The notes under the pieces were generated by a model. It ran no database searches. It was not told where the DNA came from and saw only the letters and a program-made list of their open reading frames with translations. This document shows, one piece after another, positions 40,739 through 50,992 of a stretch of DNA of 64,000 bases; position 1 is the stretch's first letter; each line of letters starts with the position of its first letter. This stretch comes from Ascoidea rubescens DSM 1968. Taxonomy: Eukaryota; Ascomycota; Saccharomycetes; Ascoideales; Ascoideaceae. The stretch lies in contig NW_017962913.1 in the NCBI RefSeq assembly GCF_001661345.1, forward strand, positions 2,237,428 through 2,301,427. The letters are read 5' to 3'. The position numbers and the translations under genes are program-made.

Positions 40739-41115
40739 GTCTCTGAAATGATAATCGATAGCCAGCAGTGAGCAAACTGTTATCAAATTACTGGCTTTCA
40801 GCAAAGACAAAAACGATCGCTGCTTTTCCCATCGGAGACAGATCTGGCACGTGAATGTATTCTAAAAACGGAATAGAGGCATGTGCAAATGTTATATAAG
40901 CACAATTGATTACGTAAATTAAAGCTGTTTATGTAAGCAATAGTGATTATATAAGAAAGACGTTTGCTTAGCTCAGCATGTGCTAAACGTTGTCGCCAGC
41001 AGTGTGGGTGATGTTTTCTGAAAATTGTAAACAACTCACTTTTCAACCCTAAGCATTCACTTTCCTCATCACCTATTGAACAAACAATACCTCTTTGGCT
41101 GGTTTGTTTTTGGAT
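40739..41115. other. Divergent promoter of UBR1 and TOP2
   Basis: A 377-base spacer with a CACGTG at 40848-40853 (110 bases from the UBR1 ATG) and TATATAA elements at 40893-40899 and 40948-40954, the latter about 160 bases before the TOP2 ATG. TTATATAA at 40892-40899 is symmetrical and could serve either direction. Confidence 0.55.
40848..40853. promoter_or_regulatory. CACGTG E-box upstream of UBR1
   Basis: Perfect CACGTG 110 bases before the UBR1 ATG in the divergent UBR1/TOP2 promoter. A Cbf1-class factor is the likely reader, by analogy with other yeasts. Confidence 0.4.
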
Positions 41116-44100
41116 ATGTCTTCCAAAAAGAAGTCATTGTCGCTGAAAATGATTGATTTCTCAGACGAAGATTACAGCGGCTATTTGGAGAGCGATGATG
41201 ATGTTTCGATGGTCACTGCCAGAGCCAAAGGCAAGACCAATGGAAAATCAGCTTCCAAAGTTCAAACAAAAACCAATGGCAAAACTAATAGTAAAACCAA
41301 TGGTAAAACTAATGGCAAAGCCAATGGCAAAGCCAATGGCAAAGCCAATGACAAACTTGATGGCGATCTTAATAAATCTATTGATTTCATCACTGCAAAC
41401 TCCAATGATACCCTCCCCAAAGGCAAGACAAGCTCTGAGAAATACGTCAAGTTGACTCAATTGGAGCATATTCTAAAAAGACCAGATACATATATTGGTT
41501 CAACTGAACATTTCGAACAGGACCTTTGGATATATGACGATGAAAAAGACTTAATGGATAGAAAAAAAGTCAATATAGTTCCAGGGTTATTTAAAATTTT
41601 TGACGAAATCTTAGTTAATGCTGCTGATAACAAAATCAGAGATCCCAAAATGTCGAAAATTGAGGTTACAATTGATCCTGAAATAAATGAAATTTCGATT
41701 TTAAATGATGGTAAAAGTATACCCATTGAAATCCACGAAAAAGAAAAGATATATATTCCAGAATTGATCTTTGGGACCTTATTAACTTCTTCAAATTATG
41801 ACGACAACGAAAAAAAAGTAACTGGTGGTAGAAACGGGTATGGTGCTAAACTCTGTAATATATTTTCTAACAAGTTCACCGTCGAAACCAATGATCCAAC
41901 CTCAAAAAGAAACTATAAACAAACATGGCAAGAAAATATGTCCAAATGCAATAAACCTATCATAACTAAAATCACGCCAACTTTGATTAAAAAAGATCGG
42001 AATTTGAAATCTTCATTTACTAAAATATCTTTTCAGCCAGATTTAACGAGATTTGGAATGAACGAATTAGACAAGGATATTTTAGGTGTGATGAAAAGAA
42101 GAGTTTACGATATATCTGCTTCTGTGAAAAACGTTAACGTTTTTCTTAATTCTTCAAAACTAAAGGTTAAAGATTTTAAATCTTATGTTAATCTTTATGT
42201 CAAGGCTTTAACTGAAAAAAAAAAATTAGAAGCACCATACAAAGATGAAAATGAAACTGAAACTGAAAAAGAGCCCTATGTTGCCTATAGAAAAGTTAGC
42301 GATTACTTTGAGGTTGCGTTTGCGGTTTCAGATGGCACATTCAACCAGGTATCCTTTGTAAATTCAATTGCAACAACATCTGGCGGCACTCATGTTAACT
42401 ACGTTACAGATCAAATAGTCAGTAAAATTATAGAAAAAAAAAAGAAGCAAGACAAAAAAACAAAACTAAAACCTTTTCAATTGAAAAATTATATGTTTCT
42501 ATTTATTAACTGTCTTATTGAAAATCCTGCTTTTACCTCTCAAACAAAGGAACAACTAACTACAAGACCCTCTTCTTTTGGTAATTATAAAACAAACTTT
42601 AATGTTCCAGACGAGTTTATCAAAGATATTATGAAAACAGATTTGAATTCAACTCTTGATGACATAATTCTTAAAAATGTAGATAAAGATTTACAGAAAA
42701 CAGATGGTTCTGGCCGAAAATCAAGAATCACAAAATACATTAAATTGGAAGATGCAAATAAAGCTGGTAAATCTGATGGATATAAATGTACTTTAATTCT
42801 AACTGAAGGGGACTCTGCTAGAGGTCAAGCAGCCAGTGGCTTGAAAATTGTTGGAAGAGACTACTATGGTATCTTTCCCTTAAAAGGTAAAATTTTGAAT
42901 GTTCGTGATGCTTCAAGTGATCAAATCACAAAAAACGCAGAGATTATAGCTATCAAAGAAATTATTGGTTTGAAACATAAAACAAAATACCAAAATACTA
43001 AAAGCTTGAGATATGGTAAAATAATGATAATGGCAGATCAGGATTATGATGGAAGTCATATTAAAGGTTTGTTAATTAATTTTTTTGAGATTTCGTTTCC
43101 CGGTTTGTTAGAAATTCCAGGTTTTCTATTGGAATTCATAACTCCCATTGTTAAGGTAACAGTAACTAAAAGAAATCAAGAACAAATTATAAATTTTTAT
43201 TCAATACCAGAGTATGAAAAATGGAGAGATACTAAAGGAGTCTCATTAAATTTCAAAGCCAAATATCTTAAAGGTATTGGTTCTTCAACTGAGAAAGATA
43301 TAAAAAGTTATTTTTCTGATTTGGACCTCCATAAAAAAAATTTCCGTACTTTGCAAGATACCGATAAACAATGTATTGATTTAGCTTTCAATAAAAAAAG
43401 AGCAGATGATCGTAAAGAATGGATAGGAAATTTTGTTCCAGGAACTCATCTTAACCATAATGTTGATGCAATTCCAATTTCAGATTTTATAAACAAGGAA
43501 TTAATTTTGTTTTCAATGGCAGACAATATCAGATCTATCCCATGTATGATGGATGGATTCAAACCAGTACAGAGAAAAATTTTATACACCTCTCTTAAAA
43601 AAAATTTTATAATAGAAAAAAAAGTTTCAGATTTTCAAGGTGTTGTATCGAGTCTCTCAGCCTATCATCATGGTGATCAATCTTTGACACAAACAATAAT
43701 TGGTATGGCGCAAAGTTTTGTTGGTTCTAATAATATATATCTTCTTGATCCCATTGGTCAGTTTGGTACAAGGGCTGCTGGAGGAAAAGATTCTGCTGCC
43801 GCAAGATATCTTTATACCAAGTTATCAAAAGTTACCAGGTCGATTTTTCATCCTTTAGATGACCCATTGTTTAATTATCTACCCGATGATGATAAAACTA
43901 TAGAGCCGGAATGGTATGCTCCAATAATCCCTATGATTTTGGTAAATGGAGCTGAGGGAATCGGAACTGGGTGGTCAACATATATCCCGCAGTTTAATCC
44001 AAAAGATCTTGTAAAAAACATCAGACTTTTGCTCAAAGGAGAGGAAATGGTTGATATTCATCCTTGGTACAGAGGATGGAAAGGGACAATGGAAAAAATT

Positions 44101-46026
44101 GGTCTTGATAAATATCGAATGCTTGGAAGAATTGAAAAAGTTGATTCGAATACTATTTGCATTTCAGAGCTTCCTGCTAAAACATGGACAGATACCATCA
44201 AGGCATTGTTGAATCTGGGATTATCAAAAGAAAAAGGCAGCATCCCTTGGATCGATGATATGTGGGAACAAGACACTCATGATGGACATCAATTCTTTGT
44301 CAAGTTATCTAATTCAGAGATGCTGAAAACAGCCAAGATTGGTTTCTACGAAAGGTTTAAATTAATTCAACCTTTATCGTTGACTAATATGATTGCATTT
44401 GATCCTAAAGGAAGAATTAAAAAGTACGATAATGTTTTGCAAATCATTTTAGAGTTTTACTATGTCAGACTAGAATATTATCAAAAAAGAAAGGATTATT
44501 TGGCAAAAATTTTGAAAGAAGAACTAATTAAATTATCAGCACAAGCTAGATTCATTAAACTTATTATAGAGAAAGAGCTTATTGTTAACAATAGGAAAAG
44601 AATAGAGTTGATAGGCGAGTTGGACCTGTTGCGCTTTCCAAAATTCAGTAGCCAAAGTGGTAGAATTATTGAAGAAGATATTTTACTCAGTGAGATTCCT
44701 GAGGAAGAGGAAGCCGAAGAGCTACAGGTTGAAGCAGAACCTAATGATCTTTCAGTACATAGACCGGAAAATCCTCTTAAGCGATATGACTATCTTTTGA
44801 ACATGGCTATTTATTCCCTAACAAAAGAAAAATATGAAAAATTACTCAAGCAAAAACACGAAAAAGAACAAGAGTTAAACATTCTTTTAGGTAAAACAGC
44901 AAAAGACTTGTGGCTGAACGACCTTGATGTCTTTGAAGTTGAGTATGAAAAGTTTTTGTTGCATGATTATAACGAAAGAATTTCTAATGATCACTTACCA
45001 CGTACTAAAGGTAATAAAAAAGATAAAATCAAAAAAGCCAGAAAAAGTACAAAGAAAATAAAAATTGATGAAATTGATGATCACAAATACGAGTACCTTG
45101 AGCCAACGCCATTTAGTGCTCCCAAAATAAAGGTTAAACGAGAAAAGACTTCTTTAGGTGTAAAAAGAGCAGCTCCACAAAGTTCTAAAACTGGTAGAAA
45201 AAAAGTAAAGATTGAGAGCTCAGATGAAGACGGAGAGGCAGATGAATTACCTGATTTTAGTGATAGTGATGATAGCTCCAGCAAACCAAAAAGTGCAACA
45301 AAAAGTGCAACAAAAAGTATTAAAAGAAAAGAGATCTTCGAAGACGAGGACGAGGATGAAGAAGAAAAGGACAAACAGGGTGGAATGAAGTATACATCTA
45401 TGTTTAGTGGTAAATCATCTGGTCTTTTTGGAAATTCATCAAAAAATAGCATTGTGGATGATGATGATGATGATATTGAAATGAGTGAAGCCATTTTTAA
45501 TTCTGGCTCTAGATTCAACTCTCGATTTTCAGAAATTTTGGGTGACAATGATTTGCAAAAAAAAGATTCTTCTGGCCAATCTTCCAATACCATATCCTCC
45601 AATTCTTCATCAAAGACCAGCCTTTCACCTAAAATTGCTGACACCCTGAGGAAAAATAACTCAAACAAACTCGCAAAGAAAAAAATAATTAAAAAGCTAC
45701 CAGCAATCAAATCGAAAACAGTCACAAAGAAAATAACCAAAAGCCAAACGACTTTAGATTTATTTGATCTGGACTCATTCTCAAACAGATCTAAAGATAC
45801 CCAAAAGAATAAGGGTAGTGATGATGATGATGAGAATGATGATGGTGATGGAAGTAATATAGAAATCACCGAACTCCCAAAGAGAACCCTACCACAAAGG
45901 GCCTCTCGAAACAAGAAGAAAGTGATTTACAGTCTTGATAGTGATGAAGAAGACGGTTCTGAAAATGGTGCTGGAAAAGAAGACGTCTCTTCAAACGATA
46001 ACTTTTCTGATGATGATTGGCCATAG
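41116..46026 (+). CDS. TOP2: DNA topoisomerase II
   Basis: The essential type IIA topoisomerase that passes one duplex through another using ATP. ATG 41116 is chosen; the frame extends upstream only to a TTG. The 1636 residues begin with a Lys-Thr/Ala-Asn-Gly repeat (about 52-79). The ATPase domain starts near 112 (EHILKRPDTYIGSTE), with GGRNGYGAKLCNIFSN as ATP-lid motif. The TOPRIM domain has EGDSA (Glu564) and DQDYDGSHIKGL with Asp641, Asp643 and Asp645. The winged-helix part has GTRAAGGKDSAAARYLYT, where Tyr898 next to Arg897 is the DNA-cleaving tyrosine. KIGFYERFKL and EFYYVRLEYYQKRKDYL match the C-terminal gate. The last 380 residues are charged and low in complexity, like the regulatory tail of other yeast Top2 proteins. 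S. cerevisiae Top2 is 1428 residues. Confidence 0.97.
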   Translation: MSSKKKSLSLKMIDFSDEDYSGYLESDDDVSMVTARAKGKTNGKSASKVQTKTNGKTNSKTNGKTNGKANGKANGKANDKLDGDLNKSIDFITANSNDTLPKGKTSSEKYVKLTQLEHILKRPDTYIGSTEHFEQDLWIYDDEKDLMDRKKVNIVPGLFKIFDEILVNAADNKIRDPKMSKIEVTIDPEINEISILNDGKSIPIEIHEKEKIYIPELIFGTLLTSSNYDDNEKKVTGGRNGYGAKLCNIFSNKFTVETNDPTSKRNYKQTWQENMSKCNKPIITKITPTLIKKDRNLKSSFTKISFQPDLTRFGMNELDKDILGVMKRRVYDISASVKNVNVFLNSSKLKVKDFKSYVNLYVKALTEKKKLEAPYKDENETETEKEPYVAYRKVSDYFEVAFAVSDGTFNQVSFVNSIATTSGGTHVNYVTDQIVSKIIEKKKKQDKKTKLKPFQLKNYMFLFINCLIENPAFTSQTKEQLTTRPSSFGNYKTNFNVPDEFIKDIMKTDLNSTLDDIILKNVDKDLQKTDGSGRKSRITKYIKLEDANKAGKSDGYKCTLILTEGDSARGQAASGLKIVGRDYYGIFPLKGKILNVRDASSDQITKNAEIIAIKEIIGLKHKTKYQNTKSLRYGKIMIMADQDYDGSHIKGLLINFFEISFPGLLEIPGFLLEFITPIVKVTVTKRNQEQIINFYSIPEYEKWRDTKGVSLNFKAKYLKGIGSSTEKDIKSYFSDLDLHKKNFRTLQDTDKQCIDLAFNKKRADDRKEWIGNFVPGTHLNHNVDAIPISDFINKELILFSMADNIRSIPCMMDGFKPVQRKILYTSLKKNFIIEKKVSDFQGVVSSLSAYHHGDQSLTQTIIGMAQSFVGSNNIYLLDPIGQFGTRAAGGKDSAAARYLYTKLSKVTRSIFHPLDDPLFNYLPDDDKTIEPEWYAPIIPMILVNGAEGIGTGWSTYIPQFNPKDLVKNIRLLLKGEEMVDIHPWYRGWKGTMEKIGLDKYRMLGRIEKVDSNTICISELPAKTWTDTIKALLNLGLSKEKGSIPWIDDMWEQDTHDGHQFFVKLSNSEMLKTAKIGFYERFKLIQPLSLTNMIAFDPKGRIKKYDNVLQIILEFYYVRLEYYQKRKDYLAKILKEELIKLSAQARFIKLIIEKELIVNNRKRIELIGELDLLRFPKFSSQSGRIIEEDILLSEIPEEEEAEELQVEAEPNDLSVHRPENPLKRYDYLLNMAIYSLTKEKYEKLLKQKHEKEQELNILLGKTAKDLWLNDLDVFEVEYEKFLLHDYNERISNDHLPRTKGNKKDKIKKARKSTKKIKIDEIDDHKYEYLEPTPFSAPKIKVKREKTSLGVKRAAPQSSKTGRKKVKIESSDEDGEADELPDFSDSDDSSSKPKSATKSATKSIKRKEIFEDEDEDEEEKDKQGGMKYTSMFSGKSSGLFGNSSKNSIVDDDDDDIEMSEAIFNSGSRFNSRFSEILGDNDLQKKDSSGQSSNTISSNSSSKTSLSPKIADTLRKNNSNKLAKKKIIKKLPAIKSKTVTKKITKSQTTLDLFDLDSFSNRSKDTQKNKGSDDDDENDDGDGSNIEITELPKRTLPQRASRNKKKVIYSLDSDEEDGSENGAGKEDVSSNDNFSDDDWP
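41269..41352 (+). repeat. 12-bp tandem repeat coding Lys-Thr/Ala-Asn-Gly in TOP2
   Basis: Seven 12-base units of the form AAARCCAATGGC code for K(T/A)NG tetrapeptides, with two variants ending in Ser or Asp. The three GCC copies are almost identical, which suggests recent expansion. The repeat lies in the disordered N-terminal arm before the ATPase domain. Confidence 0.95.
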
Positions 46027-46543
46027 ATCCTTCTTTTTTATCTGTTTATTGTATTTTTGAAGTTGCTACAACTTTTTGCTCAAACAGGAAAGTGCATATT
46101 TATTTTTTATTAGATGGATATAGTTATAAATTAATTAAATATCTTCCAGAGACATTTTTCTCAAAAAAACAAAACAAAACAAATACTACCTGTGATTACT
46201 CAATAAGTTACTATCAAGTATTAAAGAAAGAACTAGAAAACAAAAAAACGCCAAAATAAACATCACAAAATACAACAAAAAGTAAAATAAACAGTAAAAA
46301 AAAAGAAAAATAATGTAAAGAAAATAAAAACAATTAAGAAAACAGCTTGAAACAAAAAACAAATTTGAACAAGAAACTGATGCATTCAAATGAAAAACAA
46401 AACACAATCAAAAAAAATGACGGAAGCATTTCTTAAAAACAACATAAAACTTGTGATAAACAAAAAAAAATAACCAGGTCAATAAAACAAAAACGAAAAC
46501 AAAACAAAGATAAAATGATAATCTATTGTCCAAAACTGGGAGC
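46027..46543. other. Convergent 3' flanks of TOP2 and the Ric8-like gene
   Basis: A 517-base spacer, strongly A-rich on the plus strand from about 46150 onward, with CAAAA and ACAAAA runs. The Ric8-like transcript, from the other strand, would therefore have a U-rich 3' end. No gene or structured RNA recognised. Confidence 0.55.
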
Positions 46544-49500
46544 TTAATAACTTTTATTTATCGAACTAGCTTCAAATACCTCATTTTTCTCTAATCTTTC
46601 GATTAAAGAAAATAATTTTTCAGCTTCTCTCAATTTTTCCTCTTCAGTCCAATCTTGTTCACTCCTACTTTGAGCTGCACTTTTATTCGTATATGAACTA
46701 ACATTAGAAGTTACTGAATAGATTGAAGCGTTTGAACTTTTCCCCCCATAATTTCTCATATTTGGATTTGCATTATAATTTATGCTATTTACATTGGTTG
46801 AAGATGCAATTGAAGTATTGTCTGGATTGAATTCGTATTTCGATAACATGTCTCCAACAGACATTTGTCTGGAAGGATGTTTTTGCAATACCAACGTGGA
46901 AGTAGACTTTGCAAGAGAATACTTTCTTTTTAATGAATCTGAGAGCTTGTTGATATATTTGGAATAGTTCATCAATGAGTCTGAGTTGGATTGAGACGAT
47001 TTATTGGATGAAATCGAATGTCTTGTAAAATCAGCAGGTGGGGAAACAAAATAATCAGATTCTTGATCTTCACTTATGTTTTTATTGGAATGCGAATGCA
47101 CAGATACTGAACAGGAAGATACTATATCGGGTGTGGTGCTTTCAAAAAAATCATTTATTGTTTTCAAATCAGATTCATTGGTGATAATTTTTTTATTCTG
47201 CAAAAATGTAAATGTTAGAAAGTGTAAATCATTCTCAATGAATATTTTAAGAAATCTTTTAAATTTTGACAATATTTCTTTGTTTCTCTGTTCATTTTTT
47301 TCAAGTTCAAGTTCAATGTTGTTTTCATTTGAAATCGGAGGAGAGGGGATGACATTATCATATCTATTTACTTGATCAAATATATTATTAAAATTCTTAC
47401 TTGTTTGAGTATCAACAGGAGTCTCTAAAATAAAAGATTTGTCACTGATATTATCAAAATTAATATAGTCAGAATAAGTAGATAAATCATCAGCATCATT
47501 ATTAGCGTTATTGTTGTTCTTAGATATCGAGTGTCTAACAGTGGTTTTGCTTTTTCCCGAAAAAATATTGGGCTGGTTGAAACTAAAAAACAATAAGTTA
47601 GACGCTGCTGGATTTGATAATTTGCCCTCATTTCCAACAATTAAATTAAAATACATCTCAATAATCAAAAGTTTGATTTTCTGTGACTTGAATGGATCCT
47701 TACAGCACTTGATTAAAAGTGAATATAATCTCAAATTGGAAAAAACAGGTATATCATCTGGATTAATATTTTGATTAGCGGAGTTTATTTGAGTAGATGA
47801 TATAGCGCCAATATGGTTATTGTGATGAAACTTATAATTACTTTTAATTGCATAAGAATATCTTTTACCTGCATCATTATTACTTTGAGGAAACGATTTT
47901 TGAAAGTAATTATTGGAATTTTTTTCCGAATTCTTATTCAAAAAACCACTATACATTTTTTTCATAAGTTCTTGTTCTTTTTCAATCTGCTCCTCTAAAG
48001 ATTTTGAAACCGGAAGCAAATGTTCTTTTAGTAAATTTTCCATGTCATTTAAAAAATACTCCTTTTTTCTAATTAATTTGAGTTGTCTTTTATATCTAAG
48101 TTTATATTTCTTTTTTGATAATGTAGCATCAGAACTACATAGTAACATTTCATTTTTAAAATCTTCAATTTGATTAATTAAGAAGTTTTTAAACCCTGCA
48201 ATGTAATTCACTAATAACAAGATTGTTAAAATATCTTCTTCAATGAATTTACTTTTGAGTTTATCTTTGTTTTTGGAATTTGGAGTTATTGGAGAATTTG
48301 GAAAGCTATTTTGGGATGGCATTTGATCCTTGTTGTTGTTAGTGTTGCTATTAATATTATCTGGGGAAATACCATAAGGAACCACTAAAGATTTCTGATT
48401 CAAAAGTTCATATCTCATTAAACTCAAAAAATTGAAAACAAATTTTTTAAAATTGTATAATAACTGATTTTTCTTGTAAAAGAAATTATTTGCCGAAATT
48501 TCTTTGTTATCTTTATCAGATAGAATATTTGCTTCGGAGTAATTTGAGATTTTGTGTGTATCTTTAATTCTATGCAAGTGTTTTAGTTTACTTCTTGGAC
48601 TTTTAAAACTTAGTGAATCGATATGGTCATCATCTTCTGAGTCCGAATTGAACAAGTTTGTAGAATCTTCATCTAAATCAGATTCATTATAAATATTTGT
48701 TTCATCTTCTCCACCAACAGCAATAATGTTATTATTATGAAAATTCAAACCGGTTAAAAAGGTTGATTTACCTTTTGCTCTAGTTTTGGTTGATTTTTGA
48801 ATTTCTTTATCAATTTCTTCAGTAGTGGATTTATTATCTTTATTTTGAGTATTTGAAAAGCTTATTGGTTTGGTATCATTTTTAGCATTTTCGGAATCAA
48901 CCTCCATATCGGTATCACTATCGGATTGCTGATCATCATCGAGAAAATCAAAATCAGTGTTATTATCATAGTAATTGTTATTGGAAATCAAATTATTGTC
49001 AAAAGTGTTAAACAATACCTGATCGATTAAATTGTATGGAATTGATATAAATAGATTTCCGATATTTTTAAACAACAAAAAATTCAAGCTGGTAAAATTG
49101 TAAGAATAGGTGATATTTGATTTAAAAACCACAGTGGATGTCATGTTAATTAGATACATTCTATCAATTCCAAGAAAATCGATGAATAACTCCAAGTTTT
49201 TTAAAAGAGAAACTTCGTTAACTTTGTTATCAATTTCTAAGCTTAGTTTGTTTGAATTGTTATTGAAATCGGAGGTATTGATTTTAATTGCAGTATTATT
49301 TGTGACAATTCTTTTAAAGTTTGAAGCTCTTTTAGGATTGAACATAAAATTATTTTGCTGATTTTGATTTTGGTTTTGAGGATTTTGTTGTGATTGTATT
49401 TGAGATTGAAAATTTAAATTTGATAAGTTATTGTTTTTTTTAAGATTTGAAGTTGATATTGAAAGTTGAGGTTTTTTATGAAAGTTTTGTTGAGAAGTGT

Positions 49501-50992
49501 AAGGTAATGAGTTTGTATGTGGACCAGAGTCAGTTGAAATTAGAGATGAGGCAGACATACTATTTTTTCTTATCAGATTTGAGGAATTTTCGTTATTAGG
49601 ATCAATTTGAGGAAATGAGTTTTTAGTAGAGTCTTTAGTGGAATTTGTTGAGGCAGTCATATTACTTGTTTGAGGGTTATGGGAGAGGTTATTAAATAGA
49701 GAAGAATCATTTGAATTTGAAAATTGAAAGTTGTTATTAGTGGTGGAGGTATTGGAAGATAAAAAGGGAAGCAAATATTTATAATTATGAAAAAAGGCAT
49801 ATATAGCTTTTAACAATTCTACTATTATGAAGTTTATATTTTTATTAAAGGATTCTTTATTTTTAAAGTTATATTTGCAAGAAAACAAGTTTGAGGTTAG
49901 AGACAAATTTCTTTTTGAATTTTGATTATGAAGTGGGTTGAAGTTTTGACTTTGGTTTTGGTTTTGGTTTTGGTTTGAATTTGAGAGTGGGTGAGAATTT
50001 TGAGAAGATGGGATTTGATTTGAGGAAAAAGAAGAAGGAGGGAAGATATTATCGGATAGGATGGCTATAGCTATTTTGTTTATATTTTTTAGAGAAACGA
50101 GCATAATTGATATTATTTTATTGATTAGCTTGATAAAGTTATTTCTTTGAGTAATTATTGAGTCATATCGATAACCGTTGTACATTAGTAGGAAGAATAA
50201 TCTAGTTGGGGGGATCATATTTTGGAAGTTCAAGTTTATTTTTTCAACAATTGATGATTTTGAGTTATTCTTTGAATTGAAATTTTGGTTGAGATTGTGA
50301 TTTTGTAGTGAGGAGATTGAGTTTGAGGAGGAGAAATTTAGGGAAATGAATTTTTGGTAAAGATCTTCGGTGATGGAACATCTTGTTAGGATTAGGAGGA
50401 GGTTAATGAGAATGATGTTGCCATCTATTTTGAGATTTAGGTTGTTTAGGTATTTATTTTTTGTTTTGATGTTAAAGGATAGGTCGTTATTTTGATATAG
50501 TCTGAAATCTTTTAGTAGGTTTTTATTTATTAGAAAGCAGTTTGAGAGAGTTGCATATATTGCCAGGATGAGCCTTTCGATGGTTGAAGCTTTATTTTTA
50601 TAAAAGAGTAATTGGTTTTTGTTATTATTATTGTTATTATTATTATTGTTATTATTATTAGTGGTGATGGCGGTGGTAATGGTGATGGTGGCATTGAAGT
50701 TGAAGGAAGTATCAATTTTAGATATTAGATAGGTTAGAGATTTGGTCAAGTTATCTAGGATTAGGAATAGTTTGACGGTTGTGTTGTAATCAAAAAAGTT
50801 GAGAATCAATCTTTCTATTCTGCCCCAGACTCTTAGTTGGTTGATTAGATTTTCTAGTTCTTTTAGGTTTTTTAGAAGTACGTTGTAGTTATTTTTTTGT
50901 TTCAAGAGGATTATATCAATCAAGTCATCGAATTGCAATTTAGATAAGTTGTTGATGATGAGAGTAGAACCTTCATCGTTTTCATCAATCAT
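46544..50992 (-). CDS. Ric8/synembryn-like protein (G-alpha chaperone and exchange factor)
   Basis: A 1482-residue protein from ATG 50992. The best clue is the C-terminus, WTEEEKLREAEKLFSLIERL then EKNEVF (about 1446-1471). It follows the signature of Ric8 proteins (human Ric8A has [20 protein letters not shown]). Upstream, helical blocks such as IPPTRLFFLLMYNG and LRLYSLLIKCCKDPFKSQKIK fit an armadillo-like fold, as in Ric8. Ric8 folds and activates G-alpha subunits in animals and filamentous fungi and is generally said to be missing from S. cerevisiae. The length, nearly three times the usual 500-600 residues, comes from Ser/Asn-rich inserts, including poly-Asn near 113-126 and a Gln/Asn/Ser block at about 330-560. 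The family call rests mainly on the tail and helical pattern, so it is moderate. Confidence 0.55.
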   Translation of the reverse strand: MIDENDEGSTLIINNLSKLQFDDLIDIILLKQKNNYNVLLKNLKELENLINQLRVWGRIERLILNFFDYNTTVKLFLILDNLTKSLTYLISKIDTSFNFNATITITTAITTNNNNNNNNNNNNNKNQLLFYKNKASTIERLILAIYATLSNCFLINKNLLKDFRLYQNNDLSFNIKTKNKYLNNLNLKIDGNIILINLLLILTRCSITEDLYQKFISLNFSSSNSISSLQNHNLNQNFNSKNNSKSSIVEKINLNFQNMIPPTRLFFLLMYNGYRYDSIITQRNNFIKLINKIISIMLVSLKNINKIAIAILSDNIFPPSSFSSNQIPSSQNSHPLSNSNQNQNQNQSQNFNPLHNQNSKRNLSLTSNLFSCKYNFKNKESFNKNINFIIVELLKAIYAFFHNYKYLLPFLSSNTSTTNNNFQFSNSNDSSLFNNLSHNPQTSNMTASTNSTKDSTKNSFPQIDPNNENSSNLIRKNSMSASSLISTDSGPHTNSLPYTSQQNFHKKPQLSISTSNLKKNNNLSNLNFQSQIQSQQNPQNQNQNQQNNFMFNPKRASNFKRIVTNNTAIKINTSDFNNNSNKLSLEIDNKVNEVSLLKNLELFIDFLGIDRMYLINMTSTVVFKSNITYSYNFTSLNFLLFKNIGNLFISIPYNLIDQVLFNTFDNNLISNNNYYDNNTDFDFLDDDQQSDSDTDMEVDSENAKNDTKPISFSNTQNKDNKSTTEEIDKEIQKSTKTRAKGKSTFLTGLNFHNNNIIAVGGEDETNIYNESDLDEDSTNLFNSDSEDDDHIDSLSFKSPRSKLKHLHRIKDTHKISNYSEANILSDKDNKEISANNFFYKKNQLLYNFKKFVFNFLSLMRYELLNQKSLVVPYGISPDNINSNTNNNKDQMPSQNSFPNSPITPNSKNKDKLKSKFIEEDILTILLLVNYIAGFKNFLINQIEDFKNEMLLCSSDATLSKKKYKLRYKRQLKLIRKKEYFLNDMENLLKEHLLPVSKSLEEQIEKEQELMKKMYSGFLNKNSEKNSNNYFQKSFPQSNNDAGKRYSYAIKSNYKFHHNNHIGAISSTQINSANQNINPDDIPVFSNLRLYSLLIKCCKDPFKSQKIKLLIIEMYFNLIVGNEGKLSNPAASNLLFFSFNQPNIFSGKSKTTVRHSISKNNNNANNDADDLSTYSDYINFDNISDKSFILETPVDTQTSKNFNNIFDQVNRYDNVIPSPPISNENNIELELEKNEQRNKEILSKFKRFLKIFIENDLHFLTFTFLQNKKIITNESDLKTINDFFESTTPDIVSSCSVSVHSHSNKNISEDQESDYFVSPPADFTRHSISSNKSSQSNSDSLMNYSKYINKLSDSLKRKYSLAKSTSTLVLQKHPSRQMSVGDMLSKYEFNPDNTSIASSTNVNSINYNANPNMRNYGGKSSNASIYSVTSNVSSYTNKSAAQSRSEQDWTEEEKLREAEKLFSLIERLEKNEVFEASSINKSY

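Noticed and set aside
40980-41040. Possible C/D snoRNA between UBR1 and TOP2 (TGATGTT and CTGA nearby)
   Set aside because: The two boxes are only a few bases apart, so there is no room for a guide sequence or terminal stem.
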